64,000 nt of DNA from Saccharum officinarum (Eukaryota; Streptophyta; Magnoliopsida; Poales; Poaceae). Location: positions 49,275,880 through 49,339,879 of the forward strand of contig CM036197.1 in the NCBI GenBank assembly GCA_020631735.1, given 5' to 3'. The notes below the pieces were generated by a model. It was not told the origin of the DNA, did no database searches, and was given only the letters and a program-made list of their open reading frames with translations. Below are positions 11,674 through 24,790 of this stretch, in pieces (position 1 is the first letter of the stretch; every line of letters starts with the position of its first letter). Position numbers and translations under genes: made by a program.

Positions 11674-12173
11674 TGAAAGCCCTAGTTTGGTTTTGGATAA
11701 TTGATGATACCTATTGGACTAATCCTTTTGTCTAAGTGATTGATAAGATAGGATGGTCCAAGTCCAAGTGATGGAGCAAGATGATGACCGTGGTGATGAG
11801 ATGTTTAGAAGATGATGATCAAGGCTCCAACTTGGAAATGAAGAAAGAGAAAAAATAAAATTCATGGAGATCAAGGCAAAGGTATTGATAGGATTTTATT
11901 TTTGCCCATCAAGACACCACCATAGAGCTAAGGGTGTGATTGGGTTTAAGATAGATAGCCGTAGTATTAAGATGGGTGATCTCATGGCTAATACGGTTAT
12001 CTAAGTACCACTAGGTGATTTAACTCATGCATGTGCATTAGGACCGAGTGAATGCTAACATCCCTTGGAAAATATGTTTGTGAAATGCTAACTCACGTAC
12101 ACAAGTGATAAAACTTGGAGTTATCACATTTGCACAATGGATGAAAAGGATAAGAGATGTGGGTCACTGGGTG

Positions 12174-12575
12174 TGACCGGACGCGTCCGGTCAATGACCC
12201 TAGGTGCACACAGAGAGGTGACTACGACCGGACACTGGCACTGGACAGCGACCGGACGCGCCACTCGCACTGTTCACAGGCTGGCACGCTGTCACAGGCT
12301 GGAGCATGACCAGACCCTAGTGTTCGGACGCGTTCGGTCACTGCAGAAGAGTCTAGTCAGTGGTGATTGAACGAGTCCGGTCGGCATTTTGACGTTCTAG
12401 GAGCTCTCTGTTCGTAATCGAACGCTCAGGACGAATGAGTCTAGTCATGTGACCGGATGCAGAGTTCATTTGTGATGGGACCAATGGTAACATTCAAACG
12501 GTTGATACATATGGCGTTCGGAGAGTGACCGAACCCTGGTGACCACTGCAGGAGAGTCTGGTCAGTGCGTAGAAA
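12174..12575. repeat. Degraded palindrome array in U3 of LTR F
   Basis: It contains one intact GACCGGACGCGTCCGGTC at the left end and several eroded versions (GACCGGACAC, TTCGGACGCG, GAGTCCGGTC). Many changes are C-to-T or G-to-A at CpG, as expected from decay of methylated cytosines. Confidence 0.7.
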
Positions 12576-13118
12576 TAGGTGTTGGCCAGCTCTAGCTCAC
12601 TCTCTTGGCTCTCTAACTCATTGATACACCTTGTGAGGATACTCTAACACCTCCCACCCATCTAGCCTTTGATTTGTTCATCCAAGTTGAGATTGTGAGT
12701 GATCTTAGTGCATTTGCTTAGAGTTTGAGCACCTAATGGCACTAGTGATCGTGTGAGCTATGGGATTGCTTGTTACTCTTGGTGGTTGCCACCACCTAGA
12801 TGGCTTGGAGCAGTAGAGGAGCATTGGCACGAGTTGATGATTGTTCGTGGCCATCTCCTGTTGATTTGTGAGGGGTTCTTGGGCTTATTCCCCTGCAGAG
12901 CGCCAAAAGCCACTCTAGTGGATTGCTCGTGACATTGAGAGCCCTCATCTTGTGCAGGTTGTTACGGCGCCCATTTGTTGGGCTTGGCGTTGTGCCAATT
13001 AGCTCGTGAACCACTAAGTGAATCGATCGTCACAACGAGGACGTAGCTTGCCGGCAAGTAAGTGAATCTCGGGATAAATTATGTGTCAATTGGCTCTTTG
13101 GTTTTCACATGGTGATCA

Positions 13119-15076
13119 TGAAAATGCATCTAGGCCCTAAGTGGGTTTTGCTGAATTTAATGACAACACGATTAAGGGACTAATAATTTTTGTGAGACTG
13201 CAGGTGTTTAGTCCTAGATCTGTTATCAATTGTTGGACTCATATTCAGTGTTGTGATCATATATATCTATATGTTGAGTTCAAGACTTATGTTGAAGCAA
13301 GAGTTTGCAAGCTAGTGTGATCATATAGATGAGACATAAGTAATTGCATATGGTTTGGTCTCAACTATATAGTTTGCAAGAATACATACAAGAAATAGTT
13401 GTCAAGCTTGGAAGATTTAAAAGGAATCAATCTAGTTCAAGCACAAGACAACAATGCAAATGAGATGGTATTCAAATCATGGTTTGAATCATTAACAAGG
13501 CATATTAATCTTGATTTGGTGAACATAGCAAGGAGATCACTTTGAGGTACTAAACAAAAGGTGAAGGGCAAGCGATGGCTTGGCGGTCAATGGACCTAGC
13601 TAAAAGTGAAGAAGGAATCTACTTGCATTTAGTTGAGGCACTGATCAAGTGATGGTTGTCAATGTGGAAGATCAAATCAAATGTTCAAAGTGACTTGAAA
13701 CCTTCAACACAAGTCACATGCTCAAGATGGACAAGCTTAAGTAATTGAAGTGATGAAGACCCTCAACAATTCAATGATCAAAGTGGCAATCAAATTTGAT
13801 ATGAAGAAGGGCTCAAGTGGAGATCAAAGTTTTATTTTTATTTTAGTTGAGTTGAGTTTGCCACACTATCAAGAGGGAAGCATCACTAAAGGTTGAGACA
13901 AGTAAAGGTGCTCAAGAAAAACCTAGAGAGAAAATCCAAGAGAGAGTGAGAAGAATTCCTTGCTCCCTGCCCAGCCAAAAGCCGGCTAGGCCAGGTTGGG
14001 ATGCCGGCTAAGCCTAGATCATGGCTAGGCCGATTTTGGTGGCCAGCCAGGCCGGCTTTGGCCCTAGCGGCAAGTTGGTTTGAATCCTCGGCCAGGCCGC
14101 ATTTTTATCCCGGCTAGGCTGGGTTTGTCGACTGAGGCCCAACTACTAGTTTCGAGATGGTGGCTACAAGTACCACTCCGTCTCTCCCATTTGAGGCTGC
14201 TGAAGCTCCCTATTCTCCATCCATGACCAAAATAGCCCTTGGGCATTCCTCTCCCTCTCTTTGTGAGTGACTTTATTAGAGAAGCCAAATCTTGATTAGA
14301 GAGTGACCCCAAGCTTTGTGAGCTAACCTTTGTGGCATTAGTGAATTGAGAAGCTTGTGAGAGTTGTCCCATTCTTGAGCACTTGAGCAAGTCGAAGATC
14401 TTTGGTTCATTGCGTTTGTTTTTTCTTGGAACTTTGTTCCTAGGTGGCAAAGTGACACCGGCAAGCACCCGAGGGTGCGTGGGCTGCTGTGGTGGCCTTG
14501 TAAGAACGGCAAGTCTTCCTGCTGAAAGAGGAAAGAAGACTCCTTAGTGGAATTGGTGGAAAGAGACCGATTCAGGTCCGACCACGAGTTCAGCTTGGTT
14601 GGGTCCTCGCCGGCTTCCACAATGGAGATGTAGGGCACCTTTGACTGTTTCAAACTCTAGTCAAACAAATCGTCGCGTCTCCCATTTGGTTTGGTTTGCC
14701 TTGCATTTGTTCATATCGCATATTCTTATTTATATTTCTGCTTGTGCTACTCTCGGGTGGTGTGGTTTATGTTTGTAGGGGGTGTGCGAAAGTATTCATA
14801 TACCCATAAGAAAGCCACATGTACACCAAGTTGCATCAAAATAGAAAAGGAGAAGGCTTAAAACCCCTTTTGAGCGTAGGGTGTCAGAAGTTCCGATAAC
14901 TCGGCTAGGCAGCCATTACAACCCGGCTAGGCCAGGTTCAGACCCCAAGTCAGCTAGGTCAAGATCACACCCCGCCCAGGCCGGGTTTGCTCAGTGGTGT
15001 GTTTATGTGCTAATATTTGTTGAGAATTTTTGTAGAGCCTATTCACCCCCCTCTAGGCATCGAATCGGTCCTTTCA
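13119..15076 (+). mobile_element. Copia solo LTR 'G' nested in LTR F
   Basis: It starts TGAAAATGCATCTAGGCCC and ends TCGGTCCTTTCA, 1,958 bp, flanked by gatca (13,114-13,118) and aatca (15,077-15,081), a TSD with one mismatch. Removing it rejoins LTR F. It belongs to a different subfamily from E and F, closer to LTR D in its opening sequence. It carries its own repeat type (CCGGCTAGGC) in two clusters, 13,972-14,125 and 14,900-14,990. Frames inside, such as one read leftward at 14,064-14,468, are not genes. Confidence 0.8.
13972..14125. repeat. CCGGCTAGGC-type repeat cluster in LTR G
   Basis: Several variants of GCCGGCTAGGCC and its inverse occur here. A second small cluster lies at 14,900-14,990 near the 3' end of the LTR. 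Motif and sequence differ from the arrays in E/F and D, but the location in the LTR is comparable. Confidence 0.65.
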
Positions 15077-15444
15077 AATCATATATTGTCTCTTGCCATG
15101 TTTGGTATATCATCTCTATCACTCTTTTACCTACTTTCATATACTTGAGTAGTGGTAGTTGTTGTAGCTAGTGTAGCTCTCTTGTGTAGTGTAGAATTAG
15201 TTAGCTAGTTAGTTATCTTGTTAGAATTATTAGTTTTTGCTAGCTCACTAGTTTAGAGAGTAGAGACATAGCCAATTGTGTGCCTAGAGATCATACTTGA
15301 CTAGATTGGATAGGTGGCTTACAACCCTATTAGAGCTAGAGCAAAAAGCATTTGTTGCCATTTAGTTATATAACCTTTTGCTCTAATATTTTGTAGAGAA
15401 TTTTTATAGACTATTCTCCCCCTCTAGCCATTTAGGACCTTTCA

Positions 15445-16364
15445 GCTGGGAGTTGTAGGAGATGGGTTTTTTCAATCTTGCAAAAAATCCTAAATTAAGA
15501 GAGTGTTTTGGATACTCTTGGAGGCTCTCTAACCCCATGGTACACATCCGATCAGATTTAAAGTGATATGGGGGATTAAGCCCTTGTGCTACACAAACAC
15601 CTATTTTTATTTTACATACAAAATTACTTACATGCCAGATGCAAATCTATATAGCCTATATAACCTAGAGGCACAACCCTACATCCAAACAAACAAAAGT
15701 TCTGATCATTCTCAAAAGTGTTCTCGCTCATACCGAGGTCTTCCTCAAAAACGTTCTCCCTAATACCGCAATTGCTTTCCCCATCTGGCTCCAGAGCACA
15801 TACACAGTTTAATGCCCATCGTTCTCCAGAGACCAGAGTTGTACGCAACTACTGACCTATGAGGCTAAGACTAAGATGCCACCACGTACCTAGCAAGCGT
15901 AGCGCCCCACATGGATGTCCGCGGAGACACTCTGGTCAGGTTGAGTGCAGAGCGCGCCGATGAGCTCACACTGCTTGGGTCACCGTGGGCTTGCCATCAC
16001 ATATGGCAAGCAATTGCAGCTCAGTAAGTTTAATAGACACATATCGCCTCTTGTCTAACTTCAGCTATGCTGGGCTGGTTTAGAGTACATATAGCTGAGG
16101 CAGACCCAGTACACAAGTTGTGGGGGCATGTGCCCCCACTCAAATTCAAGGTTTTCAATGAAAATATGCCTTCTTTCACGTAGCTATATAGGTCCATCAG
16201 TAAAAGACTGCCACTCAAATTTTGTGCTAGTTCCGCCCTTGATGTAGTCTCCTTTAACCAGGGATACTAATGAAATGCTTCCTCCCTTAAACATGCAAAG
16301 GCTTGTGTTTCATCTCCCAATAATTAGTGTGTGAATTCCACACTCCTACAACCTTTTAGACTGT
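15445..16364. other. Intergenic sequence, no gene recognised
   Basis: The first bases repeat the TSD of LTR F. The rest has no credible frame. The text around 16,070-16,250 ('gggggcatgtgcccccact', 'gtgctagttccgccc') resembles the ends of non-autonomous hAT-like elements in plants, but I see no second end. The final five bases (actgt) are the TSD of LTR B. Confidence 0.35.
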
Positions 16365-19300
16365 TGTAACATCCCAGATGGTAAGAAACAATTAAAACTT
16401 GATCATGAAGCATCATCAAGCATAAACATCAAATGACATGCCATAAATGCATTCATGTTGCACAAGTTACTTTAGTCATGTTGCATATGTTGTATGTGTT
16501 ACATGTGTTGTTTAAACAATGTTTCCCATGTAAGGTTTATATGTTGTATATGTTTCAAATACCCTGTTTATGTTGCAAGAAAATGTTTCAAGTATAGCTT
16601 TATAATGTTTCATGTTTCATATACACGTTTCACATGTTTCAATAGCAATTTGCTATGCTGTTTTTACTAGTACGCTTAATATGTTAATAATGCCATGTTG
16701 CTTATCACATGAAATAATGTTTTATTAGGGATGAATAATTAGTCATATTTTGGTCAAAAAGAATGATCAAATGTTTCCCAAAAACCCTAAAATTCCAAAA
16801 CCCCGTTTTACCCCTTTTTGTGCAATTCAAAATCTAAACAAACTTTGGGGGTGGGCCAAAAAGCAAAGTTGTAGATCTAGCCAGGTTGTAAACTTTGGTT
16901 TTTGGAGTTTTCAAAGTTTTAGTATAAAAGTTGGAGTAATTTTGAAAAGATTCAAATCTCAAATTTGACCTCTTTTCATTTTCCTATTCCAATTTCAAAA
17001 TGGAGGCATAATTTGAAAATTTTCTGAATAGCAAAGTTGTAGGTCTTACCTAGATGTACAACTTTGGTATTTTGAGTTTTTGAAGTTTCAATATAAAATT
17101 TAAAGTAATTTTGAACTTATCAATTTTTAGAAAATGTCCCTTTTAAATTCAAATTCAAATTTGAAAATCTAAGCTGAATTTGAAAAACTTTATGTTGAGA
17201 AAGTTGTAGAGCTTTAAAAATTGAGCAACTTTTGTTTTTACAGATTTTCAACTTTTATAGAAAATTTGAGAGTAATTTGTAAAATTGAGTCAGTGGCAGT
17301 TTCGTAAATAAGTTGAAGTCGGACTCCAACAGTAGGGCGCCACCTCCTGCTTGCCGCCACCGGCCTTCGGCCGGCTTCCAGGTGCGCCCGTGGCCGCCAG
17401 CAGCTGCTTCGGTATGTCTAGGCCGCCTCTACGTGTCACCTTGGAGCTGCTTTGCCTAGGCTATAAGCCTGAGTTGCCGCCATCGTCTTCTTCTTCCTCT
17501 GTTTCGCGACCGCCGCCGTCGTAGCTCCGTCGCTCGCTGCTGCCACTGTCGAGTTGCCTCCAGTTTGAGTGACCGCATCACCAGCTCCGCTAGGTTGTCG
17601 CGTAGCTCCCGAGCCCACTTGCACCGCCTCGCATACCGTAGCCTCTCCTCGCGCGGTCATCTTCTCCAGCACCGTCCGCAGCACCACTGCAAGCCGCCAC
17701 CATGGCCAGTCACCTCCGTTGCTCCTCTGCCTCAAGCAGTCATGTTGTCATGTTCATGGTGAGCCTCTGGTGCCTGTTACGCTTTCATTTTTGCCTCTAC
17801 CGGTCTCGTTCGCCGGAGCACTGTACGCCACCGGCACCGAGCCGCCATGGCTGGCGGGGGAGGTTCTCCGGTGCGTCTGCTGTCGTGTTGAGTGCCTGAG
17901 TGAGTTCATGGGGTCGTGGTGGTCATGTTGGTGCACCTCCGCCTCACCAGAGCGTCATCGCCGGTGAGATGGCCGTCGGCCGGCCACCGCCATGGCCATC
18001 GGCCAGAGCAGAGGCGCGACCTAGCCTTGCTGGGTAGGGCTATGGGGAGAAGCAGGCCAGGAGAGAGGGAGAGGGAAGAGAGGCGTGTGCGCACGGTTGG
18101 GCCAGGTGGGCCGAGCAAGGAGAAGGAAGGGAGCAGCAGGCCTGTGATGAATTTTTGTTTTTCTTTTTTTCTAAAATATTAAATAGTATCAGTTTTTGTT
18201 TATTTCTTTGTGAATTATTTAGAGCTCCAAAAATGGTAAAATTTTTTGTGAAGCCTCTTTGTACTATGTATTATTTAGGAAAAATATGAAATGCCAATTT
18301 GGATTACTTTTTTAAGTTAATTAATTAGCTCGATTAATTTATAAATTACTTTTCTGTAATTTTTCTAGGCTTAATTAATTATCCAAAAATTGTAAAAATT
18401 GTTTTACCACTTAGTTATGTTGTGAGCTTCCTAAAATAAAATTTTGGGCTCAATTAGATAAAGTTGATTTTATACTTAATTTATGCTTTATTAATTAATT
18501 AGTTAATCATGTAATTAGAGCTTAATGACTTAGGGTTGTTTGACTTTGTGATTGAGTGTTGACTTTGGGTCATTAACATTTAATGGTCTTTAGCATCTTT
18601 AATTGGTTGTTTAAGCTCTCTTAATCATATTGTTAGGGCTTAATTGGTATTATTTCATGTGTTTAACGAAAGTAATTAATGAAGTAGTTAACCTAAGAAA
18701 ACCCTGGGCTAGGATTAGGGTAGGTTCTGTTGTTTTACAATTGTACCATGAAGGAAAGTTGTACTCAAGTTCTTAGTCTTGTTATGCATCCATCAAGCAA
18801 CATGTTTATTACTTCATCATTTTGAGCATACATTATCATCGCGTGTAGTCCCTGTAAGCGAGGAGATTACCGAAGTTGAACCCGTCCCAGATGAAGAGCC
18901 GACGTTCGTGGAGGTGGGATTTGACATTTGTGGTACTGACCCAGAACCGAAAATTCCCATCGACCAAGGCAAGCCCCGGATGCATTTAAACATTCCTTGT
19001 GTTTTGAAAAGCCTTACTTCACTTTGTTAATGCTTTGTTGTATTCGGTAATAGGATTTGAGTGATAACCTAATTACTGCATTATTATCCTTGATACTTCA
19101 ATATTATCCTTGTCACTGTTTTATTTGAAAATGCTTAGTATGCTTAGTCTTGCTTAATGAGAAAACTTTGAAAATGTTTAACAAATTTTGAAGGGTTGTT
19201 GTGGAACAACTGAATGAATGAATTATGATATTAATTTGATATCGGTCGGTGGACTTGCATTGGGAAAGGAATCCCAATATAGTGTCTCCGATTGTGTCAG

Positions 19301-20311
19301 TTAAGGACCATACCGTTGTAGGCCCGCCTGTGTTTCAAGACTTTGCAACTGACCGCATGCTCTGTTAAGCATAAGACCTCGGTAATGCCATAATGTGAAC
19401 GGTCAACCGCACACTGGGAGTGGAGAGATGACGAGAGTAGTGTGTACCCTCGTAGTTAAGGGTTGGATTGGAGGTGTACTGTACTCTCGGGTGGCGCTGG
19501 ACCCAGTCACATTTTAGAGGATCTGAGTGAAGGTTGATATATGTCGGTTAGAGTCCTACATATGTCATGTGGTTAGAGATCCCCAGCTGGGTATAATCGA
19601 TTCGAATCGTCATTGCTCCTGGTTAAGGAAACTCGATCAACTGACCTACATCATAGTAATAAGTGGAACTTTAGTCGGAGAATAAGAAAGAAGTTGTATG
19701 AGTTATCTGATGTAGACTAGGATCACTTACATTCTGTTAATGATTAATGATGAATTAAAATATTGAAAGTAAGGATCCATTTGTAGTAAGTTTTCTGCAA
19801 AACTTCTCTTTTCTAGCTCCACTACTTCCCTTAAGCCAACATATCCTTGTAGTCTTTTCTTTTCATCGGTAAGTCTTACGGAGTACAATTGAGTACTCAG
19901 GGTTTGTTAACCCCTGTTGCAGGTGCTGACTGGTGCTGCTAATTAGGTCATGACAGTGGACTCGACGTGATCTGGTTGTCCTCTCCTAACTTAGGTGCTC
20001 TATCTAAGTTATTTTCTGTAGTTCTACTCGAATTCCACAATTTAAGTTAAGTTTGTAAAAAATTAACTTAATCATGATTTTTAAATGTATTGTTGTTATT
20101 CTTCCGCACTATGATATAAGTTTTGTAGCAAATGATGTAATGTTGTAGTTACTTCTTTGTTGATCCTGTTTGAGTTGTAAAAACGTGGATGATTCGGGAT
20201 TCTCGAGAACACCCGACAGACTTCTTAAGTTTTATGGTACACATATATGGTTGTTAGAGGTCTTTAAGACAATGACAAGTACATGTGGGCCATATAATTT
20301 AGGAGGTTGTA

Positions 20312-21488
20312 TGATGGGGACGTGATTTCCGACATGATTTCCGATCTTTCGTCAGGTTCAAGATAAATAACGATTTGGTCAAAGAGCGACACACCGATCT
20401 GGCTTTAGATCACAAAGACCCAAACCCTGCAACCTTAGCATCACGTCTCCTCTGGTTATCAATTGTGTCACAATCCGGTTGACCTCGCCACGAAGGCTAA
20501 TCCCTGCTGTGAATCAAATAACACAAGCAAGAACAAGATAAAGCGCAACTCAATTGAAGTGACAACTGCAGATGAATGATTAAGCACTCGAAGTTGGGGT
20601 CTTGCAAACCGATAACGGCGACTGTTCAATGACAGATTAATCTAAAGCAAAACCCAAACGCTAACATAGGTGGCGGCTACTGATTATAAATCCTAAGGGG
20701 CATCCAAGGATACGTTACAAAGGCAAAACGACCCAAAAGATGGCGACGCAGCGCCCTGATAGATTCTGGATGTCAACTTGTTTTGACAATTCCTATTGAC
20801 TCCAACATAATTTGAGCCTCAAACCAAAGTCATTGGTTATATTATGAAATTATCTTTCCATCCATATGTGGATCATCGAAAACGGAATCCAGATGCATCC
20901 TGGGCGTCTATTTTACTATAGACTGGTCCTGGAGCTCGAGATGGACTCGAACTTGATTTGGATTGGGCCTCCAACTTGGCTTGGACGCTCTTGCTTGACT
21001 CCTAAGGTGGTGGTCAAGGAGGAGGATGTCCTTGGGCATCTCTTAGGTATTCTCTATCTTCTTAGGGCGTGCTCCAAGTTAGGCATGGGTCCCAAGTGTG
21101 AATAACAAGCCCACGACGACGCCGTAGCACCCGACAGAAATAACGGCAGAATGTCTCAATAATTTGGAGGTCTTGCCAATGTGATATTGAGGTGGGACCA
21201 GATCTATTTTAAATCTTATCAAATAATCTTTCCATTAAGTGCTCATTGACCTCAATCACACTCCGGATGGATGAGTTATGATCTTCGCAATGAAGCACTG
21301 CCAGGCTGTCGATGAACCAAAAGTTCAACTTTAATAGACTTACACTTTGAGACATATTTATACCTACATTTAAATAGCGACATGTACATGTGGAACCAAG
21401 TGAATTATATCCAAAATCACTATGCAAATATAGAAATGAGCACACCTTATAATCAATGATCGTTTCCGATTGTGTCATGTCCTCATCA
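20312..21488 (-). repeat. 3' LTR of the gag-only gypsy element
   Basis: Read on the minus strand it starts TGATGAGGACATGACAC after the polypurine tract and ends CCCCATCA. It shares most of its length with 25,988-27,179. A 12-bp local duplication near 20,325 distinguishes it from the other LTR, and it lacks a 30-bp block present there near 26,372-26,402. Confidence 0.85.
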
Positions 21489-21501
21489 TCCTTCCCATCT
21501 T
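21489..21501 (-). other. polypurine tract of the gag-only gypsy element
   Basis: On the minus strand this reads AAGATGGGAAGGA directly before the TGATGAGG start of the 3' LTR. It sets the LTR edge and the orientation. Confidence 0.7.
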
Positions 21502-21546
21502 GACAATAAACCGTCCTCAGTTTAAGCTTAGTTGGAGGATAGATTG

Positions 21547-23306
21547 TGTAACAGAACCGACCAATTATACGAGATTAAGTAAGAAAATTATCCACCGAGC
21601 AGATGATTTAGCAAACTTAAGCCCGTATAACCCGGTAGTCCATGAAATCACGACGGATTTCAAACCAACTTACATACCAGCCAAGATCGTAATAAGTTCA
21701 GCGGTCACCATCACAAGTTACATAAAAGTTTGCGTCACAAATACACCGGAGTTTAAACATAGTTATTACAAACTAGTTTCAAATGAAAGTAGCGGAAGCA
21801 TTTAGTTCAAATCACACACTCTCACAGAGTTTAAAATACAGTGCCAGCTCAGGATCATCTCCAACAAAAGCATCTGACAAGATGTAGTGGATGACCATTG
21901 CTGAAAATGCTGGGTGCACCCGGTGCAGTGCACACGTGAGCGCGAGAGGAGGCCGACAGGTGGGCCCGTGACCCCACGAGTCAGCCACACAGAGGAGGGG
22001 GAAGCGCTGACCGCGTGGTTCTCGCCGCCGGTGAGCTCGCCGACGGTGAGGTCACCACCAGCGGCTTTCCCACGGAGAGCGAACTCACTGCGCTAGCTTA
22101 GGGCACCGAAGGAGCTCTCGGGTGACCTCGACAGCGTGCATGGTGGGACGGTGGCGCGGCTCACCGAAGACACGCCGGTCCCGGCCATGGCGAGGTTTGG
22201 TTCGGAGCGCGCGAGATCCGCGGAGCCAAGGCGAAAACAAAAACACGAGGAATTGGATGGAAAGGAGGGAACATGGCTCCCTCCACAGAAGCACGAGCTC
22301 AGCGGCCAAGGCACCGCCATGCAACGGAAAAGCCTACCCCAACCTTACCGTGGGAAAAGTGAGGGCGAAAGCGTGCGCACGGGACGGAGGAGGTTCAGGC
22401 GGAGCTGGAGGCAGACGCAATCGGAGAATGGTGCCACGGTGGCGGAGCTAGGCGCCGATGGACCGAGCGGCGGCATGTGGTGGCGAGAGCTCCTGCTCGG
22501 CTTGCTGCTGCAGTAGAGAGCGAGTGCGCGAGCGCGGAGGGAAGAAGGGGACAGAGGAGATGTAGGCGGAGGCAGTGTGCGAGCGCGGGGGCCACAGCGG
22601 TCACGCGCGGGGCGTCGCCGGCATGCGGCCGCCATGCGGCGGGCGCGCTCTGCCGCGGTCGCCAGCGCTACGCGCGAGCGAGCGGGAGAAGGAGGTGCGC
22701 GGCTGGGCTGGGCCGAGGTGGAGGCGGGTCGCGCGCGCGAGAAGCGCAGGTGGGGCGCGGAGCAGACCGGGCCGGCTTCGGCTGTTGGGCCGGAAGGGAG
22801 GCGGCGACCCGTTAAGGTAAGAAATTCATTTTTCTTTTCTAAATACATTTCCAGATTTTATAATTTAATTCAAATACAAATTTTAAAGATGAAAAAGATA
22901 TTTTCATAAATTGCCCCCAAAATAAATGTTGTTCAAAATTTCATTCTCTACAACTTCCATTTAGGGCACTTTTCAAAATTCTGAACAGATTTTTAATTAG
23001 TGATTTAAAGTCAAATTTTAAATAAAAACTCAATTTTCTAGAATATTTTTAGAAGCAAAATTTGGGAAGATTTTAAATACAAAAGTTGCTCCAAAAATCA
23101 TGTTAATTAATTCTAAGTCATTTAGAGTTATAGCACAATAAATTTTTACCACTTTTAGCTAGAAATTGCAATACTTTAGGGTTCAAACGTGTTTTTCATA
23201 ATTTTAAATAAATTTCAACTTAAATTGCATGCGATGATGAACATGTATGAAATGGTAATGCTCATGATTTGGATATGAATGCATGCTTAACACCCAGGGT
23301 GTTACA
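21547..23306 (-). mobile_element. Solo LTR 'H' (TGTAACACCC type) nested in the gag-only element
   Basis: On the minus strand it starts TGTAACACCCTGGGTG and ends GGTTCTGTTACA, 1,760 bp, flanked by perfect 5-bp duplications gattg (21,542-21,546 and 23,307-23,311). The terminal motifs resemble LTRs A-C, but it is under half their length, so it is a related but distinct family. Its middle (about 21,920-22,820) is very GC-rich, which produces many open frames on both strands. None looks like a real protein. Confidence 0.88.
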
Positions 23307-23537
23307 GATTGTAGGTAGTAGTCTATATTGCTCCCCTTCTTGAAATTTAACCTGTTGCTTTATAACAAAACTTGGAGATCTTGACATGACATGATTATAT
23401 CTATTGTAGGACTTAAAATTATCATATTATTGCACAACAAAAGGAGATTTTAGATTTAAACAAATATAAACTCTGTGTACCATATACTCTCCTTTATTAT
23501 TATATTTGCCAATAAAGTGAAATGTACATCTAGATGA

Positions 23538-24790
23538 TCATGACAAATCAGCAAACCAAAATTTCTCTTCCAAAGTAGTAAGAGCATATAGAGTATCAAA
23601 CTCAATATAACCCCAAGTATTTAAAGAATACAATAATTTTAGCTCATCTTTTTTAGCAGCAATGGGAAGCAAATTCTTATTTTTAGCACAAATATTTGGT
23701 TCCAAATTAAAAGCATCATGCTCATTCAAATTCTTATTTTCAGTACAAGTATTTGGTTCCAAAACAAAAACATCATGCTCATTCACTAGTTGTGGCATAT
23801 GTATATTAAAAGCATTGCCACACAACTCTTCTTTATCACAAGCACTGTCAGAACAATTATTTTGTGACAAAGAAAATTCAGATTTTGTGCCCACTAAATA
23901 TTGCTCTATTATAGCTTGATTGGTGGATAAATTCAGCACATCATCACCAATTTAAACATTATCATATTTTGTTGCAAACATAAAAGGATCTTCTAGTTTA
24001 GGTACTTGGTAATTTTTAGATTTAATATCAAATTCTTTCTTCTCAGTAGGGGCAGTCTCTCTACCAGGTTGTACAATTTTAGCATGGATTAAAGTTTTAC
24101 CAGACTCCTGAGTGGATGTGGGTGGTGGTGGTGGTGGTGGTGGTGAAGATGCAGTAGCAGCAATGGAAGCGGCCGCTCGCCTGCTTATCGTGACCTCAAC
24201 CTTCGCAAATGCTTGCTCCACCCTTGCTAAAAGCTGGTTAAGGTTTTGTCAATGTTACTCTGGTCCTTTTTGTGATATCCCTATAATTCTTTTTCTACAT
24301 GTATGGCAAGCTGAAATAACTGGTTTGTAGTGTTAAAATCTTTATAATAAATAATATCTTGAATTTTCCGTTTCAAACCACCATAAAAATGACACACTTT
24401 ATCCTCCGGATCCTCCTTTATCCCACAACGAATCATGCCCTTATGAAGCTCTGCAAAATATTCTTGAACAGACATATCTCCCTGCTCTAAGCGCTATAAT
24501 TTCTTATACAAATCTCGTTTATAGGAAACAGGAACAAATCTATTACGCATTGCTTCTTTAAGTCTATTCCATACTTGAGATTGTTGATGCAAATTAGCTA
24601 ATTGTCGCCACCAGATTTGAGCAAAATCCTTGAATCCACTAGTAGCAAGTTTAACTTTATGTATCTTATGAACTAGGTGAGAATTAAATTCTTATTCTAC
24701 CGTCATCTCTCAATCTAAATATGCTTCTCCATCATAAGATTCAACAAAAAATGGATGGTAAATTTACCTCTTATACCTTGATGATTATAG
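23538..24790 (-). pseudogene. Decayed gag gene of the gypsy element
   Basis: Read leftward from about 24,790, the translation shows typical plant gypsy gag text: GEAYLD near the start, FKDFAQIWWRQLANL, then RFVPVSYKRDLYKKL, SVQEYFAELHKGMIRCGI (from about 24,475) and FYGGLKRKIQDI. In-frame stops interrupt it, including an amber codon after YKKL (about 24,510) where related proteins usually have glutamine. The following part holds a proline run (PPPPPPPP, about 24,130) and an acidic, Asn-rich tail to 23,538 that I do not recognise. Gag would form the virus-like particle that packages element RNA. This copy cannot make a full protein. The extent is approximate and assembled by eye from separate frames. 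Confidence 0.7.

Larger units (their letters stand above)
11674..15444 (+). mobile_element. Copia solo LTR 'F', interrupted by LTR G
   Basis: It starts TGAAAGCCCTAGTTTGG and ends TTTAGGACCTTTCA, both close to LTR E. Flanks are gttgg (11,669-11,673) and gctgg (15,445-15,449), a 5-bp TSD with one mismatch. Excluding the nested LTR G and its duplicated target, the LTR is about 1.8 kb. No internal domain is present, so this is a solo LTR made by LTR-LTR recombination. A degraded palindrome array (12,174-12,575) matches the E type. The TATA position is decayed (tagaaatagg near 12,570). Confidence 0.8.

Noticed and set aside
21902..22848. Cluster of overlapping frames on both strands
   Set aside because: They fall inside solo LTR H and reflect its GC-rich core.
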